64,000 nt of DNA from Longimicrobiales bacterium (lineage in GTDB: Bacteria > Gemmatimonadota > Gemmatimonadetes > Longimicrobiales > Gaopeijiaceae): assembly GCA_029245345.1 (NCBI GenBank), contig JAQWPM010000015.1:124001-188000 (forward strand), read 5' to 3'. The notes below the pieces were generated by a model. It did not search any database. It was not told where the DNA came from and worked only from the letters and a program-made list of their open reading frames with translations. Both the position numbers and the translations under genes were made by a program. Each line of letters opens with the position of its first letter. The stretch's first letter is position 1. Shown one piece after another: positions 18,041 through 26,030 of the stretch.

Positions 18041-18743
18041 GCGTTGCTGGCGACCTTGTCCCATAGAATTCGACTAGTGTAGGATCGCTCGGGAGGGGCG
18101 GTGGGTCAATTATTGGGCGGGGTCACCAGCCAGGGTCTGGTAAGCGCCGCGCGTTGCGTTTCGAAGCCTTCCTCAATCGATCAGGGGTGCGGCGCCGCTC
18201 CGGAGAAGCTGTGCTAGCCATCGCCTCCTGCCACCGGCTTCGCGAACAAGTGTCCCCCAAGCCCTCCGCTCGTGTCGCCGTTCTTGAGTTCAGGGGACAG
18301 CGGCGCGATGCGGCCGTTCACCTTGGCTCCGGCGCAGTGTTGCCCGACCTCTGTGTGCACTGAGTACGCGAAGTCGATGGGCGTGGCACCGGTGGGGAGC
18401 GCCTTCACGTCACCGTCGGCGGCAACGACGAAGATCTCCCCGTGGAAGAGGTCCATGCGGAGGAACGCGACCTCAGCCTCTCTTGGACGCCCCAACAGCG
18501 CCAGACAGAGCCCCCGCTTGTTGTGTACATCAGGAAACCTGGGGTAGCCTCGGACGACTTCATCGAAGACTTCAAGCGCCTCGGTGTAGTCGCCTCGATC
18601 CCAGGCGGCGATTCCCTAAGCGATCTGCCGCCGTGCGGCGTTCCTCGAGTTTGACATGTGATGACTGTAGAGGAACCGAGGACAGCGCCCTACCACGCTC
18701 GATGCCCCCTCAGCCGCCGCGGAAGCCAGCAATAATGAAAGCC
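18041..18743. other. Gene-poor junction with gene debris between two minus-strand operons
   Basis: No intact gene is visible in about 700 bases. Bases 18214-18657 hold the chimeric TPR/Rel remnant described separately. Bases about 18130-18270 read open in a second minus frame as an Arg-rich peptide containing [18 protein letters not shown], which I do not recognise and which may be part of a dispersed repeat. Upstream of the dehydratase gene there is a TTGACC (complement of 18104-18109) and a TACACT (complement of 18076-18081), but they are 22 bases apart, too far for a normal promoter. Bases 18660-18743 show nothing recognisable. Confidence 0.6.
18214..18657 (-). pseudogene. Chimeric remnant: TPR-protein start fused to a Rel TGS-domain fragment
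   Basis: Reading from ATG 18657 gives MSNSRNAARRQIA, an in-frame TAG (18616-18618), then [20 protein letters not shown] and about 25 further residues that form two tetratricopeptide-like helical hairpins (to about 18466). Without a break the frame continues into 65 residues (18271-18465) matching Rel residues 393-457, the TGS domain, at 59 of 65 positions by my count. It then leaves the homology and stops at TAG 18214. The nonsense codon, the loss of every other Rel domain and the abrupt joints mark it as debris. DNA identity to the local rel copy is much lower than protein identity (about 40 mismatches in 195 bases), mostly silent. Confidence 0.8.
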
Positions 18744-18764
18744 CGGCCAGGTGTCCCCCGGCCG
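18744..18764 (-). terminator. Intrinsic terminator after the sugar-phosphate transferase gene
   Basis: Read on the minus strand, three bases after the stop codon (18767-18769), CGGCCGGG pairs with CCTGGCCG around a GGACA loop: eight base pairs with one G-T wobble. GGCTTTCATTATT, a modest T-rich tail, follows. Position and shape fit the 3' end of the 23471-18767 transcription unit. Confidence 0.55.
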
Positions 18765-18766
18765 AA

Positions 18767-19498
18767 TCAGGCTCGTGTGGTCACCACGGTGTCGGCGCCC
18801 GGTGGCACCTGCGGGACCAGAGGGTCCACCCGGCTGGCCAACTGTAGCAGATCCGACGGCGCACCAAGGCGCTTCAAAACGGACTGAAGGCCTTTCAGGG
18901 CCCGCTCCCTGGAGACGATAGCCACGGCGGTCAGGAGACAGGCCTGAATGTCGATTCCGAGGGAGCGATGCTCGATATAGAACAGACCCAACCGACTCTT
19001 CCCCGGACGGATCAACTGATTGTAGACGATGTCGGGATCATCCTGATCCTTCAGAATGGCGCCCTCATCCGAGAAGACGATCGAAGCGAAATCGGTGATG
19101 CCCGGCTTCACGTCCAGAAGATGGCGCTCGACCGACGTGTACAGGTCGGTTTCACGCTTCACGTTGGGGCGCGGCCCAACGAGGCTCATATCCCCGATCA
19201 GGACATTCCACAGCTGAGTCAGTTCATCGAGTTTGGAACGCCGAATAAAGTGGCCGACGGGAGTGACGCGCCGATCGGAAGCACTGGTCGAATCCACGCC
19301 TGACTTGTCGGCGTTGATGACCATCGAGCGCAACTTGACCATGCGAAACGTCATGTCGTCACGTCCAACTCGGTCGGCCACATAGAACGGCGAATGCTTG
19401 TCCTGCCACCACACCAGAAACATGACGGGCAGCAGAACCGGGCTCGCCAGAAGCAGTCCGGTCGCGGACGCCAGGATGTCAAATAGTCGCTTGATCAC
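18767..19498 (-). CDS. Undecaprenyl-phosphate sugar-1-phosphate transferase (initiating PGT)
   Basis: The protein has 243 residues from GTG 19498, which overlaps the stop of the E1-beta gene (GTGA) and gives the classic start MIKRLFDILASA; a TTG at 19516 is open but less likely. One hydrophobic re-entrant helix (about 6-30) is followed by the cytosolic catalytic domain with MVKLRSM and DELTQLWNVLIGDMSLVGPRP. This is the small monotopic phosphoglycosyl transferase class (WcaJ/PglC type). It transfers a sugar 1-phosphate to the lipid carrier and so starts repeat-unit assembly. It is the only recognised initiating transferase in the window, and the last gene before a terminator. Confidence 0.93.
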   Translation of the reverse strand: MIKRLFDILASATGLLLASPVLLPVMFLVWWQDKHSPFYVADRVGRDDMTFRMVKLRSMVINADKSGVDSTSASDRRVTPVGHFIRRSKLDELTQLWNVLIGDMSLVGPRPNVKRETDLYTSVERHLLDVKPGITDFASIVFSDEGAILKDQDDPDIVYNQLIRPGKSRLGLFYIEHRSLGIDIQACLLTAVAIVSRERALKGLQSVLKRLGAPSDLLQLASRVDPLVPQVPPGADTVVTTRA

Positions 19499-20496
19499 GC
19501 GGAACCAGGGGCGCAAAGGATGCTGGCAGCTGCCACGATGTCTTCGAGACGGGGATAGTAGATCGCCTCAAGTACCCTTGAGGTCGGTGCAGGCGCATCG
19601 GGCAGGGTGACGCGGACAGGAGATGCCTTGAACTCGGCAGGTGCGACGCGTTCCGTCACCGAAGCAATCACCTCTCCGGCCATCCCACAGGTCCTCCACC
19701 CGCCATCAAGCACCATCAGGCGACCCGTTCGGCGAACGGAGGCCACGATCTCGGTGGGATGGAAGGGGTTCAGGACTCGGAGGTCGACGACGTCCGCGGA
19801 GATCCCACGATCCGCGAGTGCGTCTGCCGCCTCGAGCGCGAGTTGAGTGGAGTATCCTGAACCAATAAGGGTCACGTCGTCCCCTTGCCTGAGGCGAGCA
19901 GGTCCGATCGTGGCCAGATCCAGTTCCTGGACCGGAGGCAGCTCGTCCTCAAGGTCATAGAGCCAGCGATCATCGATGAACATGACCGGACTGGGTGACA
20001 GCACCGAAGCGATCATCAGGTCGCGCGCATCCGCCACCGTTGCAGGAGTTACGACTCGGAGGCCCGGGATGTGAGCGAACCAGGCATGGAGCGCCTGTGA
20101 GTGCTGGGCCCCCTGTTCACCACCTCGGTTGATGATTCCACGGATGGTCACATTCGGACTCGCCTGACCACCGAACATATGAGACCACTTGGCCGCCTGA
20201 TTCACGACCGCATCAAGACCGTAAAGCATGAAATCCAGGCGTGGGTGGACCACGATCGGCTTCATGCCCGAAAGCCCGGCACCAACTGCCGCGCCGGTAC
20301 AGGCGAGCTCGGACACCGGCGTGTCGATAACCCGTTCCTTGCCGAATTTCTTCTCGAGCTCGGTCATCGTGTTGCCCACGTACCAGGGGCTCCAGAGTCC
20401 CTGGCCGATGATGAACACCTCCGGGTAGTTCTCGAGGAGGTACTCGAAGGCCGCTCGCATGGCCGTGCCGTATGAGTAGGATGTCATCTGGCTCAT
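19495..20496 (-). CDS. TPP-dependent dehydrogenase E1 component, beta subunit-like
   Basis: The protein has 333 residues from ATG 20496, chosen for its GGAGG eight bases upstream and the ATGA overlap with the alpha gene; a longer frame to 20577 is unlikely. It has the transketolase-like pyrimidine-binding and C-terminal domains: AMRAAFEYLLENYPEVFIIGQ at the start, DTPVSELACTGAAVGAGLSGMKP in the middle and LRVLNPFHPTEIVASV near the end. In pyruvate or acetoin dehydrogenases it pairs with E1-alpha to decarboxylate a 2-keto acid on thiamine diphosphate. No E2 or E3 gene is present, and the setting is a sugar operon. See the findings for a branched-sugar hypothesis. Confidence 0.88.
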   Translation of the reverse strand: MSQMTSYSYGTAMRAAFEYLLENYPEVFIIGQGLWSPWYVGNTMTELEKKFGKERVIDTPVSELACTGAAVGAGLSGMKPIVVHPRLDFMLYGLDAVVNQAAKWSHMFGGQASPNVTIRGIINRGGEQGAQHSQALHAWFAHIPGLRVVTPATVADARDLMIASVLSPSPVMFIDDRWLYDLEDELPPVQELDLATIGPARLRQGDDVTLIGSGYSTQLALEAADALADRGISADVVDLRVLNPFHPTEIVASVRRTGRLMVLDGGWRTCGMAGEVIASVTERVAPAEFKASPVRVTLPDAPAPTSRVLEAIYYPRLEDIVAAASILCAPGSA

Positions 20497-21545
20497 CCCC
20501 GGGTCCTCCCGGCGGAGTAGACCCTGTCCATGAGTGCGGACTCTTCGGGATAGGGATCGCCGAGCGCTTCCTCCCAATCCGACTCAAGGGCGAGCCGAAC
20601 CTCGCCTTCCAGCGCCTGTTGGTCGGACTCGGACCAGAATCCTGCGGCAGCCATGGCCCGAGCCAGCCTGCCGATGGGATCCCGGGCCCTCCAGTTCGCT
20701 ACATCCTTGGCCGAGCGCGCGACGCCCACATCGATATCCTCGCGGAAGTCGACATGTCCGTACCACCGATAGGTAACCGCCTCAAGAAAGCCCGGCCCAT
20801 CTCCTCGGCGCGCAGCCGCCACGAGCCGCTCCGAAGCTTCCTTCACGGCAAGCACATCATTGCCATCAACGATCTCAAATGGGATCCGGTGAGCTTCCGC
20901 GAACCGCGCAGTCATATTGCTGGGCTGTCTGAGATCGATGAACATGTGGCTCGAGAACAGGTTGTTCTCGACTACGAAGATCACCGGCGCATTCAGCATG
21001 CGGGCCAGGTTCATGGACTCATGAACGGCTCCCTCCTCACACGCACCGTCGCCGAGGTAGGACACGCCAATGTTGTCCGTACCCTTCATTCGTTCCGCGT
21101 GAGCTGCACCTACGGCCAGCGGAACGGTCCCGGCGACAATGGGCACGGAGCCCATGAACCCGTTCGGCTCATCCCACAGATGCATCGACCCACCCATCCC
21201 CCGGGACAGACCGGTGTCCTTTCCCAGAATCTCGGCGAAGAGCTTCCTGGGGCTCGAGCCCAACGCGAGAACATGGGAATGGGAGCGGTGCGCGCCGAAG
21301 ATTCTGTCGGTCTTCCTCAGCAGCGCTGAGACCCCAACCGCTACGCCCTCCTGACCAACCCCCAGGTGGACCGGTCCACCGATCAGACCGTCCTCGCGGG
21401 CCTTGGCCAGAATCCGCTCGGCGATCCGGATGGTCACCATCCCTCGCGTGAGCGGTTCGAGGACCTCCAGGGTGGTGCCCCTCAGGTCGATCGGTTCGTG
21501 AAGCTGGGTCGGATCAGCGAGAACTCCGGGAAGCTGCCCTTCCAT
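20493..21545 (-). CDS. TPP-dependent dehydrogenase E1 component, alpha subunit-like
   Basis: The protein has 350 residues from ATG 21545 (TTG 21548 is just upstream; GGAG lies nine bases before the ATG). The thiamine diphosphate motif is clear: LGDGACEEG followed about 20 residues later by VVENN. HRSHSHVLALG and GGSMH are typical E1-alpha active-site loop elements. It would form a heterotetramer with the beta subunit, with which it is translationally coupled. It lies directly downstream of a DegT sugar aminotransferase. Central metabolism is not excluded, but the missing lipoyl partner and the polysaccharide neighbours argue for acyl or aldehyde transfer to a sugar. Confidence 0.9.
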   Translation of the reverse strand: MEGQLPGVLADPTQLHEPIDLRGTTLEVLEPLTRGMVTIRIAERILAKAREDGLIGGPVHLGVGQEGVAVGVSALLRKTDRIFGAHRSHSHVLALGSSPRKLFAEILGKDTGLSRGMGGSMHLWDEPNGFMGSVPIVAGTVPLAVGAAHAERMKGTDNIGVSYLGDGACEEGAVHESMNLARMLNAPVIFVVENNLFSSHMFIDLRQPSNMTARFAEAHRIPFEIVDGNDVLAVKEASERLVAAARRGDGPGFLEAVTYRWYGHVDFREDIDVGVARSAKDVANWRARDPIGRLARAMAAAGFWSESDQQALEGEVRLALESDWEEALGDPYPEESALMDRVYSAGRTRG

Positions 21546-21549
21546 CAAA

Positions 21550-22665
21550 TCAGGCTCCGTAGAACAAGTGAATCGACTCGACGATGTACGCCACGTCGTC
21601 GTCGCTGAGTGCAGTGTTCATCGGCGGCATCATGCAGCGTTCGAAGAAGCGCTCAGTTCGCGGCAGGTCTACATCAAAACCGAGTTCCGAGAATTGATGG
21701 ACCGGCGTGCCCGCCCACTGGATGATCGTACGGATTCCCCGCTCCAGCAGATACGCACGCAGTTCGTCGCGACGGTCCGCCTGCATCTCGAAGTTCTGAT
21801 ACACGTCGAAGTGGCGCGGGTCAGCATCGGGGGCCGGCGGGAGTTGGACCTGATCCAGGTCACCGAGGCCCGCATGGTAGAGCGCGGCGATCTTACGCCG
21901 CCGCTCGATGTCCTGCGGATAGCTCTTCAACTTGAAGTCGAGCACGGCCGCCTGAACGTTGTCCAGCCGCGAATTCAGGCCCCATGCAACGACCCGGCCG
22001 TGCTCATTCCGACCGTGGTCCCGCAGCAGCCCCATCTCACGGGCCAGATCGTCCTCATTCGTAAAGATCGCGCCACCGTCACCAAAGCATCCGAGCATCT
22101 TGGCCGGGTAGAAGCTGATGGTGCCGAAGCGCCCGAATGTCCCGGCGCACCGGCCCTTGAACTTCGATCCAAGTGCCTGCGCAGCATCTTCGTAGACTTC
22201 GAGTCCGTGACGCTCTGCGATGGCTTGAATGGCGTCCATGTCACAGGTCCGTCCATTCACCTGGACCGGCATGATCCCCTTCGTACGTGGGGTGATCCGA
22301 TGCTCGATATCACCCGGATCCAGCATGTTTTCCGGACCGCACTCCGCAAGAACCGGCGTCGCTCCGACCATGTGGACCGAGGCCGCGGTCGCGATGTAGG
22401 TGTGCGACGGCATGATCACCTCATCTCCCGGACCAACGCCACAGGCCTTGAGGCCGATGATGAGGGCATCGGTTCCGTTTGCTACTCCCAGCACATGCTT
22501 GGCACCGGTGAAGTTGCGGACGTTCTGTTCGAAATCTCTCAGGTCCTTCTGCATGATGAACGCGCCACGCCGGCAAACGTCCGTCATGATGGCCAGGATT
22601 TCCTCTTCCTGGGCAGTGAAGAGTTCGGAGTAGGGGAAGAACGGAATCTGGCGAATGACTGTCAT
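21550..22665 (-). CDS. DegT/DnrJ/EryC1/StrS-family sugar aminotransferase
   Basis: The protein has 371 residues. The PLP lysine is Lys189 in SFYPAKMLGCFGDGG, with the cofactor-binding EDAAQALG at 159-166, both standard for the family. These enzymes transaminate keto groups of nucleotide-linked sugars, usually with glutamate. It is followed four bases later by the E1-alpha gene and preceded by a methyltransferase, so an amino sugar that is also methylated and/or C-branched is a reasonable product. The sugar substrate cannot be told from sequence alone. No strong ribosome site was seen before ATG 22665. Confidence 0.92.
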   Translation of the reverse strand: MTVIRQIPFFPYSELFTAQEEEILAIMTDVCRRGAFIMQKDLRDFEQNVRNFTGAKHVLGVANGTDALIIGLKACGVGPGDEVIMPSHTYIATAASVHMVGATPVLAECGPENMLDPGDIEHRITPRTKGIMPVQVNGRTCDMDAIQAIAERHGLEVYEDAAQALGSKFKGRCAGTFGRFGTISFYPAKMLGCFGDGGAIFTNEDDLAREMGLLRDHGRNEHGRVVAWGLNSRLDNVQAAVLDFKLKSYPQDIERRRKIAALYHAGLGDLDQVQLPPAPDADPRHFDVYQNFEMQADRRDELRAYLLERGIRTIIQWAGTPVHQFSELGFDVDLPRTERFFERCMMPPMNTALSDDDVAYIVESIHLFYGA

Positions 22666-22694
22666 TGGGCTGGAGTAGGGGATGAGGGGGGCAA

Positions 22695-23471
22695 TCAGTC
22701 GGCCATTCGGGCGGCGCAGAAAATCACTTTGTGCTGCTGATCCGACTGGTCGGCAGCCAGCGCCTGAGGCGGGAGCTTCGGCGCGGTGTCCACGTCAATC
22801 TCAGCCGGCATCGGGATCAGTGCGCCAAACGCCAACTTCTTAAGCAACTTCTTCGCTCGCATCGAATTCGGGATCAGGCCGAGCCTGGAGGCCGCGGCCT
22901 TCACCGGACGAAGAACGCGCTGCCTCAATCCGACCGTGGCAACAGGCGTATCGCCAAAGAAAGTCACATCGAACCCCCTGGCGGACAACTCTTTCGAGAG
23001 CTCGCTCACGCCAAGGTAGCGGTGGCTGTGCGGCGAGGGATTGAAATCGAAAAGGTCTTTGTTCGCGGTGGCGATCAAGAGGTGGCCGCCCGGCCGGAGA
23101 ACGCGATGGCATTCATCGAAGAATCCGTCCACATCGGGCAGATAATAGAGGGCCTCGAAGAGCAGAACGACGTCGAACCGGTCCGCCTCGAAAGGCATCT
23201 CCAAGGCGTCGAACTGCCCAAAAACGAAGCGGTCGCCGTAGTGGCCACGGGCAACGGAAAGGAGCGGTTCAGAAATATCACTGGCCCGCACGGAGGTAGC
23301 GAGCGAGCCAATATACCCCACCCCCTGACCGGCGCCGCAGGCGACTTCTAGGACGTCTCGGCCGCAACAATATTCTCCGGCCCAGTAGTAGCGACGAGCC
23401 ATCCGCTCGACCTGCTCGCGGGTCACATCGTCACCGGAGACCTCCGTCAATTCGGTGTAGTCGAGCGTCAT
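22695..23471 (-). CDS. Class I SAM-dependent methyltransferase
   Basis: The protein has 258 residues from ATG 23471; the frame is open to an ATG at 23567 that adds 32 residues without family character. Motif I is VLEVACGAGQG, followed by RASDISEPLL; FDVVLLFEALYYL and HRVLRPGGHLLI are the later SAM-fold motifs of Methyltransf_11-type enzymes. The target is probably a sugar hydroxyl or amino group, judging from the DegT aminotransferase 29 bases downstream. It is the first gene after the terminator that follows asnB, so it probably has its own promoter in 23472-23611. Confidence 0.85.
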   Translation of the reverse strand: MTLDYTELTEVSGDDVTREQVERMARRYYWAGEYCCGRDVLEVACGAGQGVGYIGSLATSVRASDISEPLLSVARGHYGDRFVFGQFDALEMPFEADRFDVVLLFEALYYLPDVDGFFDECHRVLRPGGHLLIATANKDLFDFNPSPHSHRYLGVSELSKELSARGFDVTFFGDTPVATVGLRQRVLRPVKAAASRLGLIPNSMRAKKLLKKLAFGALIPMPAEIDVDTAPKLPPQALAADQSDQQHKVIFCAARMAD

Positions 23472-23611
23472 CGGGACCAGCTGTTGAGAGATGTTGGCTG
23501 GCAGCCGAATACAGGGCTGCGTCCGTAGCGAGCGTGTCCAAAACTTAGTTGAAAATTGAAGTGACATCCGACCTCAACTAAGGTGGTGTGGGAACACAAC
23601 ACCGAACCGAC

Positions 23612-23645
23612 AAAAAAGAAGGCGGTCACCGAGGCAAAGGGTGCC
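23612..23645 (-). terminator. Intrinsic terminator downstream of asnB (first copy)
   Basis: On the minus strand GGCACC (23645-23640) pairs with GGTGACC (23630-23624, one bulged A) across a nine-base loop. GCC and then TTCTTTTTT follow, a good uridine tract. It lies about 100 bases after the asnB stop and about 140 bases before the methyltransferase start, separating two transcription units. The rest of 23472-23746 holds no gene I can see. Confidence 0.55.
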
Positions 23646-23746
23646 ACAGCTTGTGCGACGAGGCAAGAAGGACCGGAGGATGGGGGAGCCGAACGAGCTC
23701 GACCGAGAGGTAATTGAGGGCACAAACGCGGAAACGGACCGGTTGT

Positions 23747-25633
23747 TCAGGCCTCGGCCCATTGGGCGAGCATGAAGAGGATCCAGAGGAGTCTGGCACG
23801 GCGTTCCCGGCCAAGACCGGCGGAGTCGTTCAGGACCCTTACCATCTCGGCAGCCCGGAAGTTCTCGCGCATGAAGCCGCTGTCCATCAGGGACTCGCGG
23901 ATGGTGCCAGCAAACGCCCCGTCCACCCAGTCCGCGAGAGGGATTTCGAAGCCCCGCTTGGGAGCGTGAGCCACTCCGTGGGGAAGGAGCCGGTCTGCGA
24001 GAGCTCGCAGGATCGGCTTGGTGCGCTTGCCCCTGAAGTGGAGCTTTCGCGGAAGCCGCGCAGCCAATTCCATGACGCCGTGGTCCAGAAATGGACTTCT
24101 CGCCTCAAGGCTGCTCGCCATTGTCGCAATGTCCATCTTGAACAGAAGGCAGTCCCCCGTTCCGACGGACAGGTCGAGGGCCATGAAGCGGGCAAGCTCT
24201 TCACGGGGGAGGAGGCATTCCCACTCCTCCTCGAGAAACTGGGCCGTCGGTCGAACTGAAGTAGGACTCCGGTAAAGAGCCTGCTTTTCGGCCTCCGAGA
24301 AGCCATCGCTCGACCACGTCAGGTACCGTTCACCCGGCGGGCACAGGACTCCCTTGAGAAAGCGAAAGCCCAAGGCGTAAGGGGTGCGATGACCCCGCGG
24401 GCGTGGCAAATGGGAGTGAACCCCATCGACGAGAGCCTTGGGCAGCATCGAGAACAACGCGCTCGCCTGCTGCGCGCGCCGGACAGCCCATGCTCGCCGG
24501 TATCCGGCGAAGAGTTCGTCCGCCCCCTCACCGTTCAAGACCACCTTCAGGTCGGACGAAGCAGCGGCAGCAACCGCAAAAGAAGGAAGTGCCGACGGGT
24601 CGGCGAAGGGTTCCCCATACGCGGCAACGACCCGAGGCAACAGCGCTTCGGGGTCCGGATCAAGACGGATCTCCGTGTGGTCCGTCCCATATTTCTGCGC
24701 GACGAGCCGAGCAAGCCCGCTCTCGTCGTAGGCCGCCTCGCCTAGGCCGATCGTGAACGTCTTCAGTGGCTGGTCGACCATTCCCGCCGCCAAGGCAACC
24801 AGAAGTCCGCTGTCGATGCCGCCAGACAGGAATACCCCGACCGGTACGTCGGCGCGGAGACGGATCCGCAGTGCCTCGGTAAGAGCTTCTTCGGTCGCGT
24901 CCACCGCAGATTTGAAGCTGAGCCCTGCCATTTCGGGGGCGGGAGCCGGCAGTAACCAGTAGCGCCCCTGTCTCAGATCGAGCTTGGCGTCGGCCTCCAC
25001 GTAGCCGCCGGCCGGAACTTCGCGGATCTTCCTGTAAATCGTCGACAGCCCCGGGACGTAACCCAGAGTCAGGTAATGATGAAGCGACTCCGGATCGACA
25101 CCACCCATGTCGGTGGCCGACTTCATCGTATTCAGCTCGGAAGCGAAAACCAGGCGTCCGTCCGAAATCGAATAGTACAGGGGCTTCTTTCCAGCCCGAT
25201 CCCGGATGAGTGAGAGCACGTGCGACTGCTCGTCCCAGACCGCGATCGCAAACATCCCGTGCACCTTCTCGATGGCCGGGAGGAGACCAAACTCCTCAAA
25301 TGCGGCAAGGAGGACCTCCGTATCGGACCGAGTCTGGAAGGAGCGTCCCCTCGCCTCCAGTTCCGCGCGCAACTCGAGGTAGTTGTAGACCTCTCCGTTG
25401 TAGCTCAGCCGATACCGACCGGAAGGGCTCGCCATCGGCTGGTTGCCATCGGCAGAGAGATCGATGATGGACAGGCGTCGATGCGCCAGGCCCACGGCCC
25501 CGTCCTCGGAGACCCAGAGCCCTTCGTGGTCGGGGCCACGGTGCACCATGCACCGCGCCATGCGGCTGATGCGCTCATGTGTCTCCGCAGGAAGACCCCC
25601 ACCGGGGGTGAAGACACCGGCTACGCCGCACAT
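23747..25633 (-). CDS. asnB: Glutamine-dependent asparagine synthase family amidotransferase (copy 1)
   Basis: The protein has 628 residues from ATG 25633, the start that places the nucleophile at Cys2 (MCGVAGVF); an upstream ATG at 25681 would bury it. The N-terminal class II glutaminase has HRGPD, LAHRRLSIIDLS and YNGEVYNY. The synthetase domain has the PP-loop FLSGGIDSG and GEGADELFAGY. It hydrolyses glutamine and uses ATP to amidate a carboxylate. In polysaccharide loci such proteins, for example WbpS of Pseudomonas aeruginosa, are thought to convert uronic acids to uronamides. Two more family members occur at 47944-49893 and 53669-55591. True asparagine synthesis is possible for this intact copy. 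Confidence 0.93.
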   Translation of the reverse strand: MCGVAGVFTPGGGLPAETHERISRMARCMVHRGPDHEGLWVSEDGAVGLAHRRLSIIDLSADGNQPMASPSGRYRLSYNGEVYNYLELRAELEARGRSFQTRSDTEVLLAAFEEFGLLPAIEKVHGMFAIAVWDEQSHVLSLIRDRAGKKPLYYSISDGRLVFASELNTMKSATDMGGVDPESLHHYLTLGYVPGLSTIYRKIREVPAGGYVEADAKLDLRQGRYWLLPAPAPEMAGLSFKSAVDATEEALTEALRIRLRADVPVGVFLSGGIDSGLLVALAAGMVDQPLKTFTIGLGEAAYDESGLARLVAQKYGTDHTEIRLDPDPEALLPRVVAAYGEPFADPSALPSFAVAAAASSDLKVVLNGEGADELFAGYRRAWAVRRAQQASALFSMLPKALVDGVHSHLPRPRGHRTPYALGFRFLKGVLCPPGERYLTWSSDGFSEAEKQALYRSPTSVRPTAQFLEEEWECLLPREELARFMALDLSVGTGDCLLFKMDIATMASSLEARSPFLDHGVMELAARLPRKLHFRGKRTKPILRALADRLLPHGVAHAPKRGFEIPLADWVDGAFAGTIRESLMDSGFMRENFRAAEMVRVLNDSAGLGRERRARLLWILFMLAQWAEA

Positions 25634-26030
25634 GGCTGTACTCGGTTGAATGCTCGAATCAGCCCACGCCCGCCGCGGCACAAACCGGTCAAATGAGGCG
25701 CATTGTTGTGCGAAACTGGAGTAGGATTGGAGCGCAAAGTCTCAGCCTGGAGCGATGATCGAGCCGGATTGGCCTCTTCCCGGACCCGCCCCCCGGGCGA
25801 TCCAGGGTCGGTCACGACCTCCGGCGCCCTCGGTCCCGAAGGGCGGACGCGCGCTAATCAAGTCTTTCCGACGGGCCGGCGCAAGCGCATGGACCGAATC
25901 GATCGTCCGCCCTCTGTCTGGATTCCTTCGAACGTTATAGACTCGGCGGTCAGCGGCCATTTCGGGTGCGATATCCATGTGGCGTCCCGGCCGAATCACA
26001 CCGCGGCCAACCCTTCAGGCAACCGAGCAT
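25634..26030. other. Divergent intergenic region between asnB and the TauE-like gene
   Basis: These 397 bases must carry the promoters for asnB (minus) and the permease (plus). Several frames are open through it, but their products are Arg/Pro/Gly rich with no recognisable family. A TATAGA at 25936-25941 on the plus strand could be a -10 box, but no convincing -35 box lies 16-18 bases before it. A TTGACC on the minus strand (complement of about 25690-25695) also lacks a good partner. No terminator or riboswitch fold stood out. Confidence 0.5.

Noticed and set aside
18076-18109. Promoter for the dehydratase operon (TTGACC with TACACT on the minus strand)
   Set aside because: The two boxes are 22 bases apart, well outside the 16-18 base range, and no better pairing was found.
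18214-18657. A functional small alarmone-related or TPR-TGS regulatory protein
   Set aside because: It has an in-frame TAG at 18616-18618, no ribosome site and no synthetase or hydrolase domain. It is treated as a remnant.
25936-25941. TATAGA as -10 box for the TauE-like gene
   Set aside because: No acceptable -35 box is found 16-18 bases upstream, and it lies some 90 bases before the chosen start; not strong enough to list.
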